A stretch of 61,662 bases of DNA from RZYY01 sp036794825 (GTDB taxonomy: Bacteria > Bacteroidota > Bacteroidia > Bacteroidales > 4484-276), in NCBI GenBank assembly GCA_036794825.1, contig DAIRGA010000030.1:1-61662 (forward strand), given 5' to 3'. Position numbers and translations under genes: made by a program. Each line of letters starts with the position of its first letter. Positions within the stretch are counted from its first letter, which is position 1. The notes below the pieces were generated by a model. That model saw only the letters and a list, made by a program, of their open reading frames with translations. It was not told the DNA's origin and searched no databases. Below are positions 1 through 6,377 of this stretch, piece by piece.

Positions 1-69
1 CCCGAATTTTCGGGATTAAAGAAATCAAGGGTTTCAGGACGATTGATTAATTTTACCCGGCCAGTACTG
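1..69. repeat. Dispersed repeat B, copy 1 (at window edge)
   Basis: This 69-base segment recurs at 3053-3121 with only four substitutions, at offsets 30, 40, 57 and 61. It opens with a small palindrome, CCCGAA-TT-TTCGGG. Both copies are intergenic. The left boundary cannot be set because the window starts here. Bases 70-207 beyond it hold no gene that I can support. Confidence 0.8.
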
Positions 70-207
70 AAATTTTTTGTTTATTCCAAACGCCTGATGC
101 CCGACCTCCTATCACCAGACCACTGCCTGCCACTGAATGTGGACTGCCGACTATTCTCTATTCGCCAAAACGGTTAAATTCTATTACTTTGTACAAAATT
201 TCACTTC

Positions 208-1392
208 ATGAACAAACCATTTCCTAAAGTGATCCTGAAATCGGGTCGGGAGCGATCGCTGGAGCGCTTTCACCTGTGGGTATTTTCCGGGGCAATAAAG
301 CAGATCAGCGGAACGCCGGTGGATGGCGACATTGTTGAAGTTTTTGGTAATGATGGCAGATACCTCGCTACAGGGCACTATCAGCAGGGTTCCATCATGG
401 TAAGGATATTTTCGTTTAAGCAAACCGATGCCGGGAAAGCCTTCTGGCAAATGAAATTCGAAAATGCAATTTCTTTCCGCAAAGCGCTGGGTTTCACCGA
501 AAATTCATCAACCAACGTGTTCAGGTTGATTCATGGCGAAGGTGACGGGCTTCCGGGACTGATCGTGGATTTTTACAACGGCGTGGCCGTAATCCAGGCA
601 CATTCAACCGGGATGTACCGGCACAGGGAGCTTTTCGGCGAGATTTTAATGGAGATTTTACCCGGGAAAGCTACCGCAGTGTACGACAAAAGTGAATCCA
701 CGCTGAACAGCGCTGAGCCTGGCAGCGGTGCTTTTCTGAAAGGCGATTCGGGAACCGTTGTGGTTACTGAAAACGGCAACCGTTTCGAAGTGGACGTCCG
801 CCAAGGCCAGAAGACCGGCTTTTTTATTGACCAGCGCGAAAACCGAAAATTGCTTGAAAATTATTGCCAGGGCAAAAGGGTAGCCAATCTCTTTTGTTAT
901 TCAGGGGGATTTTCGGTGTACGCCGCCAGGGGAGGAGCCAGCAGTGTGGATAGCGTGGATTCGTCGGCCAAAGCAATGAAACTGGCCAGGATCAACATGG
1001 AGCTGAACTTTGGTGAGATGGAGAATCATCACTTTTTCACGGATGATGTTTTCGAATTTCTCAAAAGGCAAACTGCTCCTTACGATGTGATCGTCCTTGA
1101 TCCGCCTGCCTTTGCAAAGCATCGCCAGGCGCTCGGTAACGCTCTGAAAGCCTACCGAAGGCTCAACGAAGCCGCCATCAGGCTTTTGAAACCAGGTGGA
1201 TTTCTGTTTACTTTCTCCTGTTCACAGGTAGTTACTACGGAGGATTTTCGTCTGGCAGTTTTTTCGGCGGCGGCAACCATCGGTCGGGAGATCAGGGTAG
1301 TTCATCAGTTATCGCAGGGAGCAGATCACCCGATAAACATCTATCACCCTGAAGGAGAATATCTTAAGGGATTGGTCATTTACACATGCTGA
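208..1392 (+). CDS. rlmI: Class I SAM-dependent rRNA large-subunit methyltransferase (RlmI/RlmK-like)
   Basis: The protein probably methylates a cytosine C5 of 23S rRNA in the cytoplasm, as RlmI family members do. The first ~80 residues look like a PUA RNA-binding domain (ILKSGRERSLERFHLWVFSGAI). A Rossmann methyltransferase domain follows, with the SAM loop NLFCYSGGFSVYAARGG near residues 228-244, the motif IV sequence LDPPAFAKH and the SCS segment FTFSCSQVV. The length of 394 residues fits RlmI (about 396). The ATG at 208 follows a TACTTTG sequence that resembles a weak -7 box. The next gene starts inside its last codons, so the two are probably co-transcribed. The exact target base is inferred from the family. 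Confidence 0.85.
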   Translation: MNKPFPKVILKSGRERSLERFHLWVFSGAIKQISGTPVDGDIVEVFGNDGRYLATGHYQQGSIMVRIFSFKQTDAGKAFWQMKFENAISFRKALGFTENSSTNVFRLIHGEGDGLPGLIVDFYNGVAVIQAHSTGMYRHRELFGEILMEILPGKATAVYDKSESTLNSAEPGSGAFLKGDSGTVVVTENGNRFEVDVRQGQKTGFFIDQRENRKLLENYCQGKRVANLFCYSGGFSVYAARGGASSVDSVDSSAKAMKLARINMELNFGEMENHHFFTDDVFEFLKRQTAPYDVIVLDPPAFAKHRQALGNALKAYRRLNEAAIRLLKPGGFLFTFSCSQVVTTEDFRLAVFSAAATIGREIRVVHQLSQGADHPINIYHPEGEYLKGLVIYTC

Positions 1393-2132
1393 CGACTATG
1401 GAAAAATCAGTAATAAAAAATAGCGCTCTAAATCCAATGGGAATGGGTTATTCCTTCGCTGTCTACCTTCCTGCTGCATTGCTTATGTTTGTTCTCACCC
1501 GCTACCTCATTCCTTATTTAAGTACTGTCAGTGGCCAGGAAACAGTGCTTTTCTGGTTTGTAGTCGGTGGAATCGGTATCTTTCTGCCTCTGATCATTAT
1601 AGCTGTAGGAATACTGATTTCCGAAGGATACCATATCAACGGCAAAACATTTGTCCAGCGACTCAGATTCAGGAAAGTTACCAAAACTGATTGGCTATGG
1701 GGAATTGGAGGGCTCCTGGCTGCAGGATTTCTAAGTGCGCTCATTCTCAAAGCTCTTGAAGTTTCCGTCGGCAGTTTTGATCACTCTCCTCCGTTCATGT
1801 CGTTCGAACCGCTCACCCCTGGACGATATTGGCTTTTGCTGGTTTGGTTTCCTTACTGGATACTGAACATTATGGGAGAGGAACTGTTGTGGCGTGGTGT
1901 CATGTTACCACGTCAGGAAGTGGCTTTTGGCCGAAAAGCATGGATTGTGCATGGCCTCGGCTGGTGGATTTTCCATTTTGCATTTGGCTGGCATCTGATG
2001 CTCACCCTTTTACCCCTGATTTTCATCCAGTCGTACATTGTGCAGCGAACCAAAAATACCTGGGTTGGCGTGATCATGCATGGCGGACTGAATGGGCCGA
2101 GCTTTCTGGCGATATCTTTTGGATCGATATAA
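1386..2132 (+). CDS. CPBP family intramembrane metalloprotease
   Basis: This is a 248-residue multi-pass membrane protein of the CPBP (Abi/CAAX protease and bacteriocin-processing) family. The family signature is present: GEELLWRG (the EExxxR motif), then the histidine-bearing helix WWIFHFAFGWH, and a final HGGLNGPS. These supply the glutamates and histidines of the presumed intramembrane metal site. The ATG at 1386 overlaps the methyltransferase stop by 7 bases; an ATG at 1398 (MEKSVIKN) is equally possible and would give a 5-base gap. The substrate is unknown. Members have been linked to prenyl-protein processing or to self-immunity against bacteriocins, and nothing nearby decides between these. 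Confidence 0.8.
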   Translation: MLTTMEKSVIKNSALNPMGMGYSFAVYLPAALLMFVLTRYLIPYLSTVSGQETVLFWFVVGGIGIFLPLIIIAVGILISEGYHINGKTFVQRLRFRKVTKTDWLWGIGGLLAAGFLSALILKALEVSVGSFDHSPPFMSFEPLTPGRYWLLLVWFPYWILNIMGEELLWRGVMLPRQEVAFGRKAWIVHGLGWWIFHFAFGWHLMLTLLPLIFIQSYIVQRTKNTWVGVIMHGGLNGPSFLAISFGSI

Positions 2133-2180
2133 AATTCTCTCTAGTAATAACGTCCTCTTTAGACCAACAAAAACTATTAA

Positions 2181-2321
2181 ATTTCTCTGCAGCACATGCG
2201 GCAGAGAAATGACAAGGATTTCAGGGATTTTGGTTATAGGGTTGGCAGGCGGCGGCTTCGCCGCCGCCTACCACCTCCACAAACAGCCAGCCGACTGTCA
2301 TTCCGAACGAAGTGAGGAATC
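2181..2321. repeat. Dispersed repeat A, copy 1 (BIME/MITE-like, hairpin-rich)
   Basis: This element shares its architecture with 4512-4685. It has a left hairpin (arms ATTTCTCTGC at 2181-2190 and GCAGAGAAAT at 2201-2210), then GACAAGG and TTTCAGGG. A GC-rich central hairpin follows, GGCGGCGGC-TTC-GCCGCCGCC at 2248-2268, then CCTCCACAAACAGC and a right end of the form CATTCCGA...GAGGAATC. Left and right ends are roughly inverted copies of each other. It contains no coding capacity of its own and lies between the CPBP and DUF6265 genes. Confidence 0.75.
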
Positions 2322-2361
2322 GCCTCCTCATTTTTTTACTCTTTTTAAATTTTGCCGGTCA

Positions 2362-2817
2362 ATGATGAAAAACATACTTCTTCCCTTAATTTTCATCGGA
2401 CTTTTCGGTGGGCTTTCAGCTCAATCTATTGATATCCGCCATTTCGACTGGCTGTGCGGCGCCTGGCAAAACATCAAAACCGGTGAAATCGAGCAATGGA
2501 GCAGGAGTGGGGATGATATGGAATTGAAAGGAATCAGCTTCAAAGTTGCCGGCAACGACACACTGATCAGCGAATTGATGACGATAAAGGAGGCAAACGG
2601 AAGGCTTTGCTTTATCGCCGATGTACCCCAAAACAATACTGAGGTGAGGTTTTATATAGATTCAACCTCCGAAAACGGTTTCGCATGTTCCAATCCTGAC
2701 CATGATTTCCCGAAATTTATCCGCTACGAACTAACTGCTGCGGATTCTCTTTACGCTGAAATTGAGGGAGATGGCCGGATAATCCCGTTCAGGTTTGTGA
2801 AGTTGAAGGAGGAGTGA
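2362..2817 (+). CDS. DUF6265 domain-containing exported protein
   Basis: This is a small secreted protein of about 151 residues with a signal peptide (MMKNILLPLIFIGLFGGLSAQ). After cleavage comes a compact beta-rich domain that begins HFDWLCGAWQN and contains SNPDHDFPKFIRY, typical of the uncharacterised DUF6265 family, which resembles small lipocalin-like barrels. The open frame extends upstream to 2092, but that part runs through repeat element A, so I place the start at the paired ATGs at 2362/2365 directly before the signal sequence. It stands alone between repeats. Its function is unknown. Confidence 0.75.
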   Translation: MMKNILLPLIFIGLFGGLSAQSIDIRHFDWLCGAWQNIKTGEIEQWSRSGDDMELKGISFKVAGNDTLISELMTIKEANGRLCFIADVPQNNTEVRFYIDSTSENGFACSNPDHDFPKFIRYELTAADSLYAEIEGDGRIIPFRFVKLKEE

Positions 2818-3304
2818 ATTGATATTGAAATTCAATGGTATCTTTAACCTGAAAAATTCATTGATCATAGTAAATATTTCACTGCTGACCGACTAAAATT
2901 TGTAAATCCAAAACGTGGAAGTTTTGCAAGTTGTAAAATTCTCTGCTACAATACTTTATCCCTGCCCATCCGATCAGGCGGGCGATATGCGGAATCCCCG
3001 TACGCACGGGGTGAAATATTGTAGGAAAAGGTCACCCTGATTCTAAAAATATCCCGAATTTTCGGGATTAAAGAAATCAAGTGTTTCAGGATGATTGATT
3101 AATTTTACTCGGACAGTACTGTAAATATTTGAAAATCACAAATTTCTTTGCCCCGACCTTCAGGTCGGGGAAATGGGAAGAAATATAGAGAGACTGCGGG
3201 CTTCAGCCCATTATCTCTAAGTTTGTGAATGATGATATCCATCAATATAAGGCTTCTTATGTCCAGAGGATGCAGATATTGGCAATGACCTCAGTCCATT
3301 TGCT
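2818..3304. other. Non-coding stretch rich in short palindromes
   Basis: I see no gene here. The stretch holds repeat B copy 2 (3053-3121) and three further palindromes: CCCCGT-ACGC-ACGGGG at 2996-3011, CCCCGACCT-TC-AGGTCGGGG at 3151-3170, and GGGCT-TC-AGCCC at 3198-3209. The last has outer AGAGA/TCTCT arms. Short intergenic palindromes of this kind are common in Bacteroidota genomes. Confidence 0.7.
3053..3121. repeat. Dispersed repeat B, copy 2
   Basis: This is the second copy of the 69-base repeat at the left window edge, with 65 of 69 positions identical. Here the starting palindrome extends to 8-base arms (ATCCCGAA-TT-TTCGGGAT, 3051-3068). It lies downstream of the DUF6265 gene and downstream of the convergently ending toxin gene. 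Confidence 0.8.
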
Positions 3305-3763
3305 CTATTTGAAAATTCTTTTGTCAAACGGGAACTTGACAATGTCGGTTACTATTATTTGACTAAACTCTTTGTGGTTAGGATTTATTAAAACATTAAA
3401 ATCGCCCTGTGTAACCACTGAGGGTAAAATCAGGACACAATATTGGTTTTCGATGACAAATTCGTCACCGATTTTTTGGGTAGAGGCAGGGTGAGGAAAT
3501 TCTTTCCAGTCGGCTGGGAGGTCTTCTGGCAACAAAGTTTTCATCGAAATATGCTCAGGTATTTCAATGGTCATCATCATATAATCGTCTGGCAATGTTG
3601 CAAGTGTGAAGTGGATAGCAACTTCTGCCATTGCCAGCGACCTGTTTTTGGCTGTGTATATGAGTTCTACCCCAATTGAATTCCAGCGTGCGCCCTTGAT
3701 GGCCGCGCCTTTGCCTGATAATGGCAGTGCAAATTTTTCCCGCGTCAATCTGAAGACTTTCAT
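3305..3763 (-). CDS. RES domain toxin (NAD+-depleting) of a RES/Xre toxin-antitoxin pair
   Basis: This is a 152-residue protein of the RES family, whose characterised members degrade NAD+ by phosphorolysis or hydrolysis in the cytoplasm and halt growth. The N-terminal RES signature is clear: MKVFRLTREKF, then KGARWNSIGVELIYTA and SLAMAEVAIHF. The likely active-site residues are Arg26, Tyr36 and Glu47, matching the conserved Arg/Tyr/Glu of the family. The gene begins one base after the stop of the upstream antitoxin gene, a standard translationally coupled arrangement. All expected residues are present, so the toxin appears intact. Confidence 0.9.
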   Translation of the reverse strand: MKVFRLTREKFALPLSGKGAAIKGARWNSIGVELIYTAKNRSLAMAEVAIHFTLATLPDDYMMMTIEIPEHISMKTLLPEDLPADWKEFPHPASTQKIGDEFVIENQYCVLILPSVVTQGDFNVLINPNHKEFSQIIVTDIVKFPFDKRIFK

Positions 3764-3764
3764 T

Positions 3765-4268
3765 TTACACCAGGATGCCGTGATTTATACGGGTCAATTC
3801 GCTAATAACCAATTCCTTTCCGTAGGAATCTTTCAATAGTTCAATAGGTTTCAAATTCCCAAGGGCAAAACTTGGTGTATTAAGCCAGAGTTTCAATTTT
3901 TCGATGTTGCCGAAAACGTCCAGGCCGACCTTTGTTACTTCCGCCATCTCAATTATTTTCTCGGAATGGATAGGTTTGAAATGATGTTTAGTCGCCATTT
4001 TATACCTCTGCAACGATTTGGTTGAAATGTCGAGAAAATCAGCCCAATCGCTCTCTGTAAATGGCGTATAGTCGCGGATTAGGCCAAAAAGGGAATATGG
4101 AATACCTGCCCTGATCGCAGCAATGATCAACATTTTATTGGTCAGGAAGTCTTCATAAGTAATCCGCTTGTCAACCTCAATGTTGAAACTCCCAACGTCG
4201 GTGTGTTTGAAAAATGCAGAAATCTCTTTACTTAATTTACTCTCTATCGAAGATTTTAGTTCGGCCAT
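3765..4268 (-). CDS. Xre/MbcA/ParS-type antitoxin (DUF2384) of the RES pair
   Basis: This 167-residue protein is the cognate antitoxin. The middle part (ESDWADFLDISTKSLQRYKM, about residues 73-92) is the Xre-like helix-turn-helix region. The C-terminal part from about residue 105 (KIIEMAEVTKVGLDVFGNIEKLKLWLNTPSFALGNLKPIELL) is the MbcA/ParS toxin-binding domain (DUF2384), with the typical W-L-x-x-P and NLKPIELL patterns. Such antitoxins block the RES active site and repress their own operon. It is the first gene of the pair, and a half-site array that could be its operator lies just upstream (4282-4308). Confidence 0.9.
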   Translation of the reverse strand: MAELKSSIESKLSKEISAFFKHTDVGSFNIEVDKRITYEDFLTNKMLIIAAIRAGIPYSLFGLIRDYTPFTESDWADFLDISTKSLQRYKMATKHHFKPIHSEKIIEMAEVTKVGLDVFGNIEKLKLWLNTPSFALGNLKPIELLKDSYGKELVISELTRINHGILV

Positions 4269-4281
4269 AATTTCAGTTATT

Positions 4282-4308
4282 AGACATTTGTCTGCAAAAA
4301 TAAGACAA
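4282..4308 (-). promoter_or_regulatory. Promoter and probable autoregulatory operator of the RES/Xre operon
   Basis: On the minus strand a TATTTTTG box (CAAAAATA at 4295-4302 on the plus strand) matches the Bacteroidota -7 element TAnnTTTG, and lies about 27 bases from the antitoxin ATG. The box is flanked by an inverted repeat AGACA-TT-TGTCT at 4282-4293 and a further AGACA half-site at 4303-4307. A repressor bound to these sites would cover the promoter, as expected for an autoregulating antitoxin. The binding itself is an inference. Confidence 0.5.
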
Positions 4309-4511
4309 TTATCTGAACGAAGTAAATTTTTCTTTGTTGCAGGTTTGTGAATAAAAATTTTTGATCTTCCTGAAATGGCTCCTCAAAAAAAATGAACAGA
4401 GATGGCCATAATTGTTTTCTGGAAAAGCCAGGTTCCCGGATTTTTTTCTACATGAATGTCGCAGGTATTTTTTTCAGAAAGAATCAGTACTGTCCGCTGG
4501 TTAACTCGAAG

Positions 4512-4685
4512 GAGATTCCTCTGCCGCAAGTGCGGCATTGGAATGACAAGGCTTTCAAGGGGTTTTTATAGGGAATGGGGTGTGCGGCGGCGAAGCCGCC
4601 GCACACCCCCTCCACAAACAGCTAAATGTTTATCATTCCGAGCGCCCGCCTGAAAGACGCAGTCGGGCAGGAAGCGAGGAATCTC
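4512..4685. repeat. Dispersed repeat A, copy 2 (BIME/MITE-like, perfect terminal inverted repeats)
   Basis: This 174-base element begins GAGATTCCTC and ends GAGGAATCTC, a perfect 10-base terminal inverted repeat. A left hairpin has arms ATTCC...GGAAT and GCCGCA-AG-TGCGGC. The central hairpin has 15-base perfect arms (GGGGTGTGCGGCGGC at 4577-4591, GCCGCCGCACACCCC at 4595-4609) and a GAA loop. Next come CTCCACAAACAGC and a CATTCCGAGCG right end. It shares conserved blocks with 2181-2321. No transposase is encoded inside. Confidence 0.75.
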
Positions 4686-4914
4686 AAACATATTTTTTAT
4701 TAGCATTTTAGTTTATGTCGGTCAAATAGTGAAAAAGACTCTTATCCCTTCAAATAAGCGAAAAGCTTTTTTGGATGATTTGGATGCAAAACTTTGGTAA
4801 AAATCAGCAGGCATTATAAGAGCTCATCACCCCATTTTCCCATTTTCCCATACCAATATCAAACTCAATGTGAAAATGGCGTAGCCAAATCAGTTAGCCG
4901 TGTGACCTGATCGC

Positions 4915-6288
4915 CTATTTCAGGATGTTCCTCTTATACAACTCATTCATCAACTCATTGTAGGTGATTGGTTTGGCCTGAATGGTCATATCCTTGCTAA
5001 CCAGGAACATTGTTGGTGTGGCGAAAATATCGAATTGCTGCACCAGTTCGCCCTTCCACTTTTTATAGTCGCAGACGTTGATCCAGTCGTAGCCTCCCTC
5101 TTTCAGAAACCGGTCAAGGTCTTCTTTCGAATCGTCCAGCGACACGGCAATGATTTCCAGCTTATTACGATTATCTGGCAGATAGATTTTTTTTAGTTCT
5201 TTCACAAGCGTATTGCAGTGCGGGCACCAGGTGGCCCAGAAAACCAACAGCGTATAATCCGAGTTAATGGCCGATAGTTTTACTTTTTTGCCCCCGATAT
5301 CCTGGGTTTCAAAATCAGGTAACTGTTTGCCTGCCGAAAACTTCTTATGACTTTCCACTTTCTTCTCCAGTTCTGCTTTACGTTCTTCATCAATGCACTG
5401 ATCTTCAAGGTTGATGTTGTCGGCGATGTAGGTGATTACCTTGTCGAAACCATAGCTGTTGAAGCCATTGATGAGGTAATCCATCACATAGGCATAAACG
5501 GTTGGGCTGGATTTGGTTTTTTCCATAATCATGTTCACCGCCTTGATAAATTCCACCTGCAGCTGATCCTTATCGAGCCTGTTGTTCTGATAGAGCGAAA
5601 GGTACTGTATGGTTTTGCTCGAAACGATATTGCTGTAAAGGAGCGTGGTGTCGGTGAAATCAATCTGATCGAAGAAGTGGACTTTCAGGAAGTCAACATG
5701 CTGCTCTTCTGTCAACGCAGATGACGGGCGCGGAGTGAAATCGGCCTTAATCAGTTTTGTGGCATACTTCCCGGTATTTTTCTTTGTCACTGTAGCCACC
5801 CATTCGCTCATCCCGTTGTTAACCATGTCGTACTGGCGGGTAACGGTTTCATAAAAAGGATCATCTTTCGGATACATGTTGATAAGTGGGTAAATGAGTT
5901 CCAGCTTAAACTCGGCTTCGTTACGTTTTTGAAGGTATTCAAAATATAGCTGATTTTCAACGGATTCGCTAAAAACCAAACTATCCACCACCGAACTTGT
6001 ATGCGTAGTGAACCGGATATTTTCGCGGTTGTAAATAATATCCATCATCTGGTTTTTGCCCCACCGAAGGCGATACATCCCGGTGTAGGCATTTTTCGGG
6101 AATTGATAAGTAAACGATCCATCGGTTTTGATTTCCACTGAGTCAATTCTTTTACCCTCAGCGCCATAAAAGCCATGAATAGAAATCCTTTCACCCGAAA
6201 GCCCTGAAATCCTGCCATTTAAAGAGAAATTTTGCGCACATGCAAAAAGTGGAAACAAAAAAGCAAAGAGAATGAACCTGTAAATCAT
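4915..6288 (-). CDS. TlpA-family thioredoxin-like protein with N-terminal DUF4369-like domain
   Basis: This is an exported thiol-disulfide protein of 457 residues. The signal peptide is MIYRFILFAFLFPLFACAQ; the Cys before the mature start could alternatively be a lipobox. The next ~90 residues (FSLNGRISGLSGERISIHGFYG) match DUF4369, which often precedes thioredoxin domains in Bacteroidota. A long helical middle region follows. The C-terminal AhpC/TSA-type thioredoxin domain (from about residue 320) has a WCPHC active site at Cys355 and Cys358 and the cis-Pro loop ATPTMFLV. It probably reduces or isomerises disulfides in the periplasm; the partner is unknown. It is a single gene. Confidence 0.85.
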   Translation of the reverse strand: MIYRFILFAFLFPLFACAQNFSLNGRISGLSGERISIHGFYGAEGKRIDSVEIKTDGSFTYQFPKNAYTGMYRLRWGKNQMMDIIYNRENIRFTTHTSSVVDSLVFSESVENQLYFEYLQKRNEAEFKLELIYPLINMYPKDDPFYETVTRQYDMVNNGMSEWVATVTKKNTGKYATKLIKADFTPRPSSALTEEQHVDFLKVHFFDQIDFTDTTLLYSNIVSSKTIQYLSLYQNNRLDKDQLQVEFIKAVNMIMEKTKSSPTVYAYVMDYLINGFNSYGFDKVITYIADNINLEDQCIDEERKAELEKKVESHKKFSAGKQLPDFETQDIGGKKVKLSAINSDYTLLVFWATWCPHCNTLVKELKKIYLPDNRNKLEIIAVSLDDSKEDLDRFLKEGGYDWINVCDYKKWKGELVQQFDIFATPTMFLVSKDMTIQAKPITYNELMNELYKRNILK

Positions 6289-6313
6289 TGTAGTTTGATT
6301 TTGAATTGCGCAA

Positions 6314-6321
6314 CAAATTTA
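6314..6321 (-). promoter_or_regulatory. Possible -7 box of the TlpA-family gene
   Basis: On the minus strand TAAATTTG matches TAnnTTTG and sits about 25 bases before the start codon. No clear -33 element is visible, so support is limited to the box and its position. Confidence 0.35.
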
Positions 6322-6377
6322 TTCAAAACTGAAAAAGCGGAGTGGTAAGGGGTTTTAATTTAAAAAATAAGCAGAGG

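Larger units (their letters stand above)
4269..4914. other. Non-coding stretch between the RES/Xre operon and the TlpA gene
   Basis: Apart from the toxin-antitoxin promoter (4282-4308) and repeat A copy 2 (4512-4685), I see no gene. The part from 4686 to 4914 is AT-rich and includes a short tandem run of CCCATTTT near 4830-4850. No convincing terminator for the flanking genes is visible. Confidence 0.6.

Noticed and set aside
2092..2361. N-terminal extension of the DUF6265 frame
   Set aside because: The extension is translated repeat element A (it even yields the CHSERSEES string typical of such repeats), and the signal peptide begins only at 2362.
4512..4685. Possible insertion sequence with 10-base terminal inverted repeats
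   Set aside because: It is only 174 bases and has no transposase; a non-autonomous or REP/BIME-type repeat fits better.
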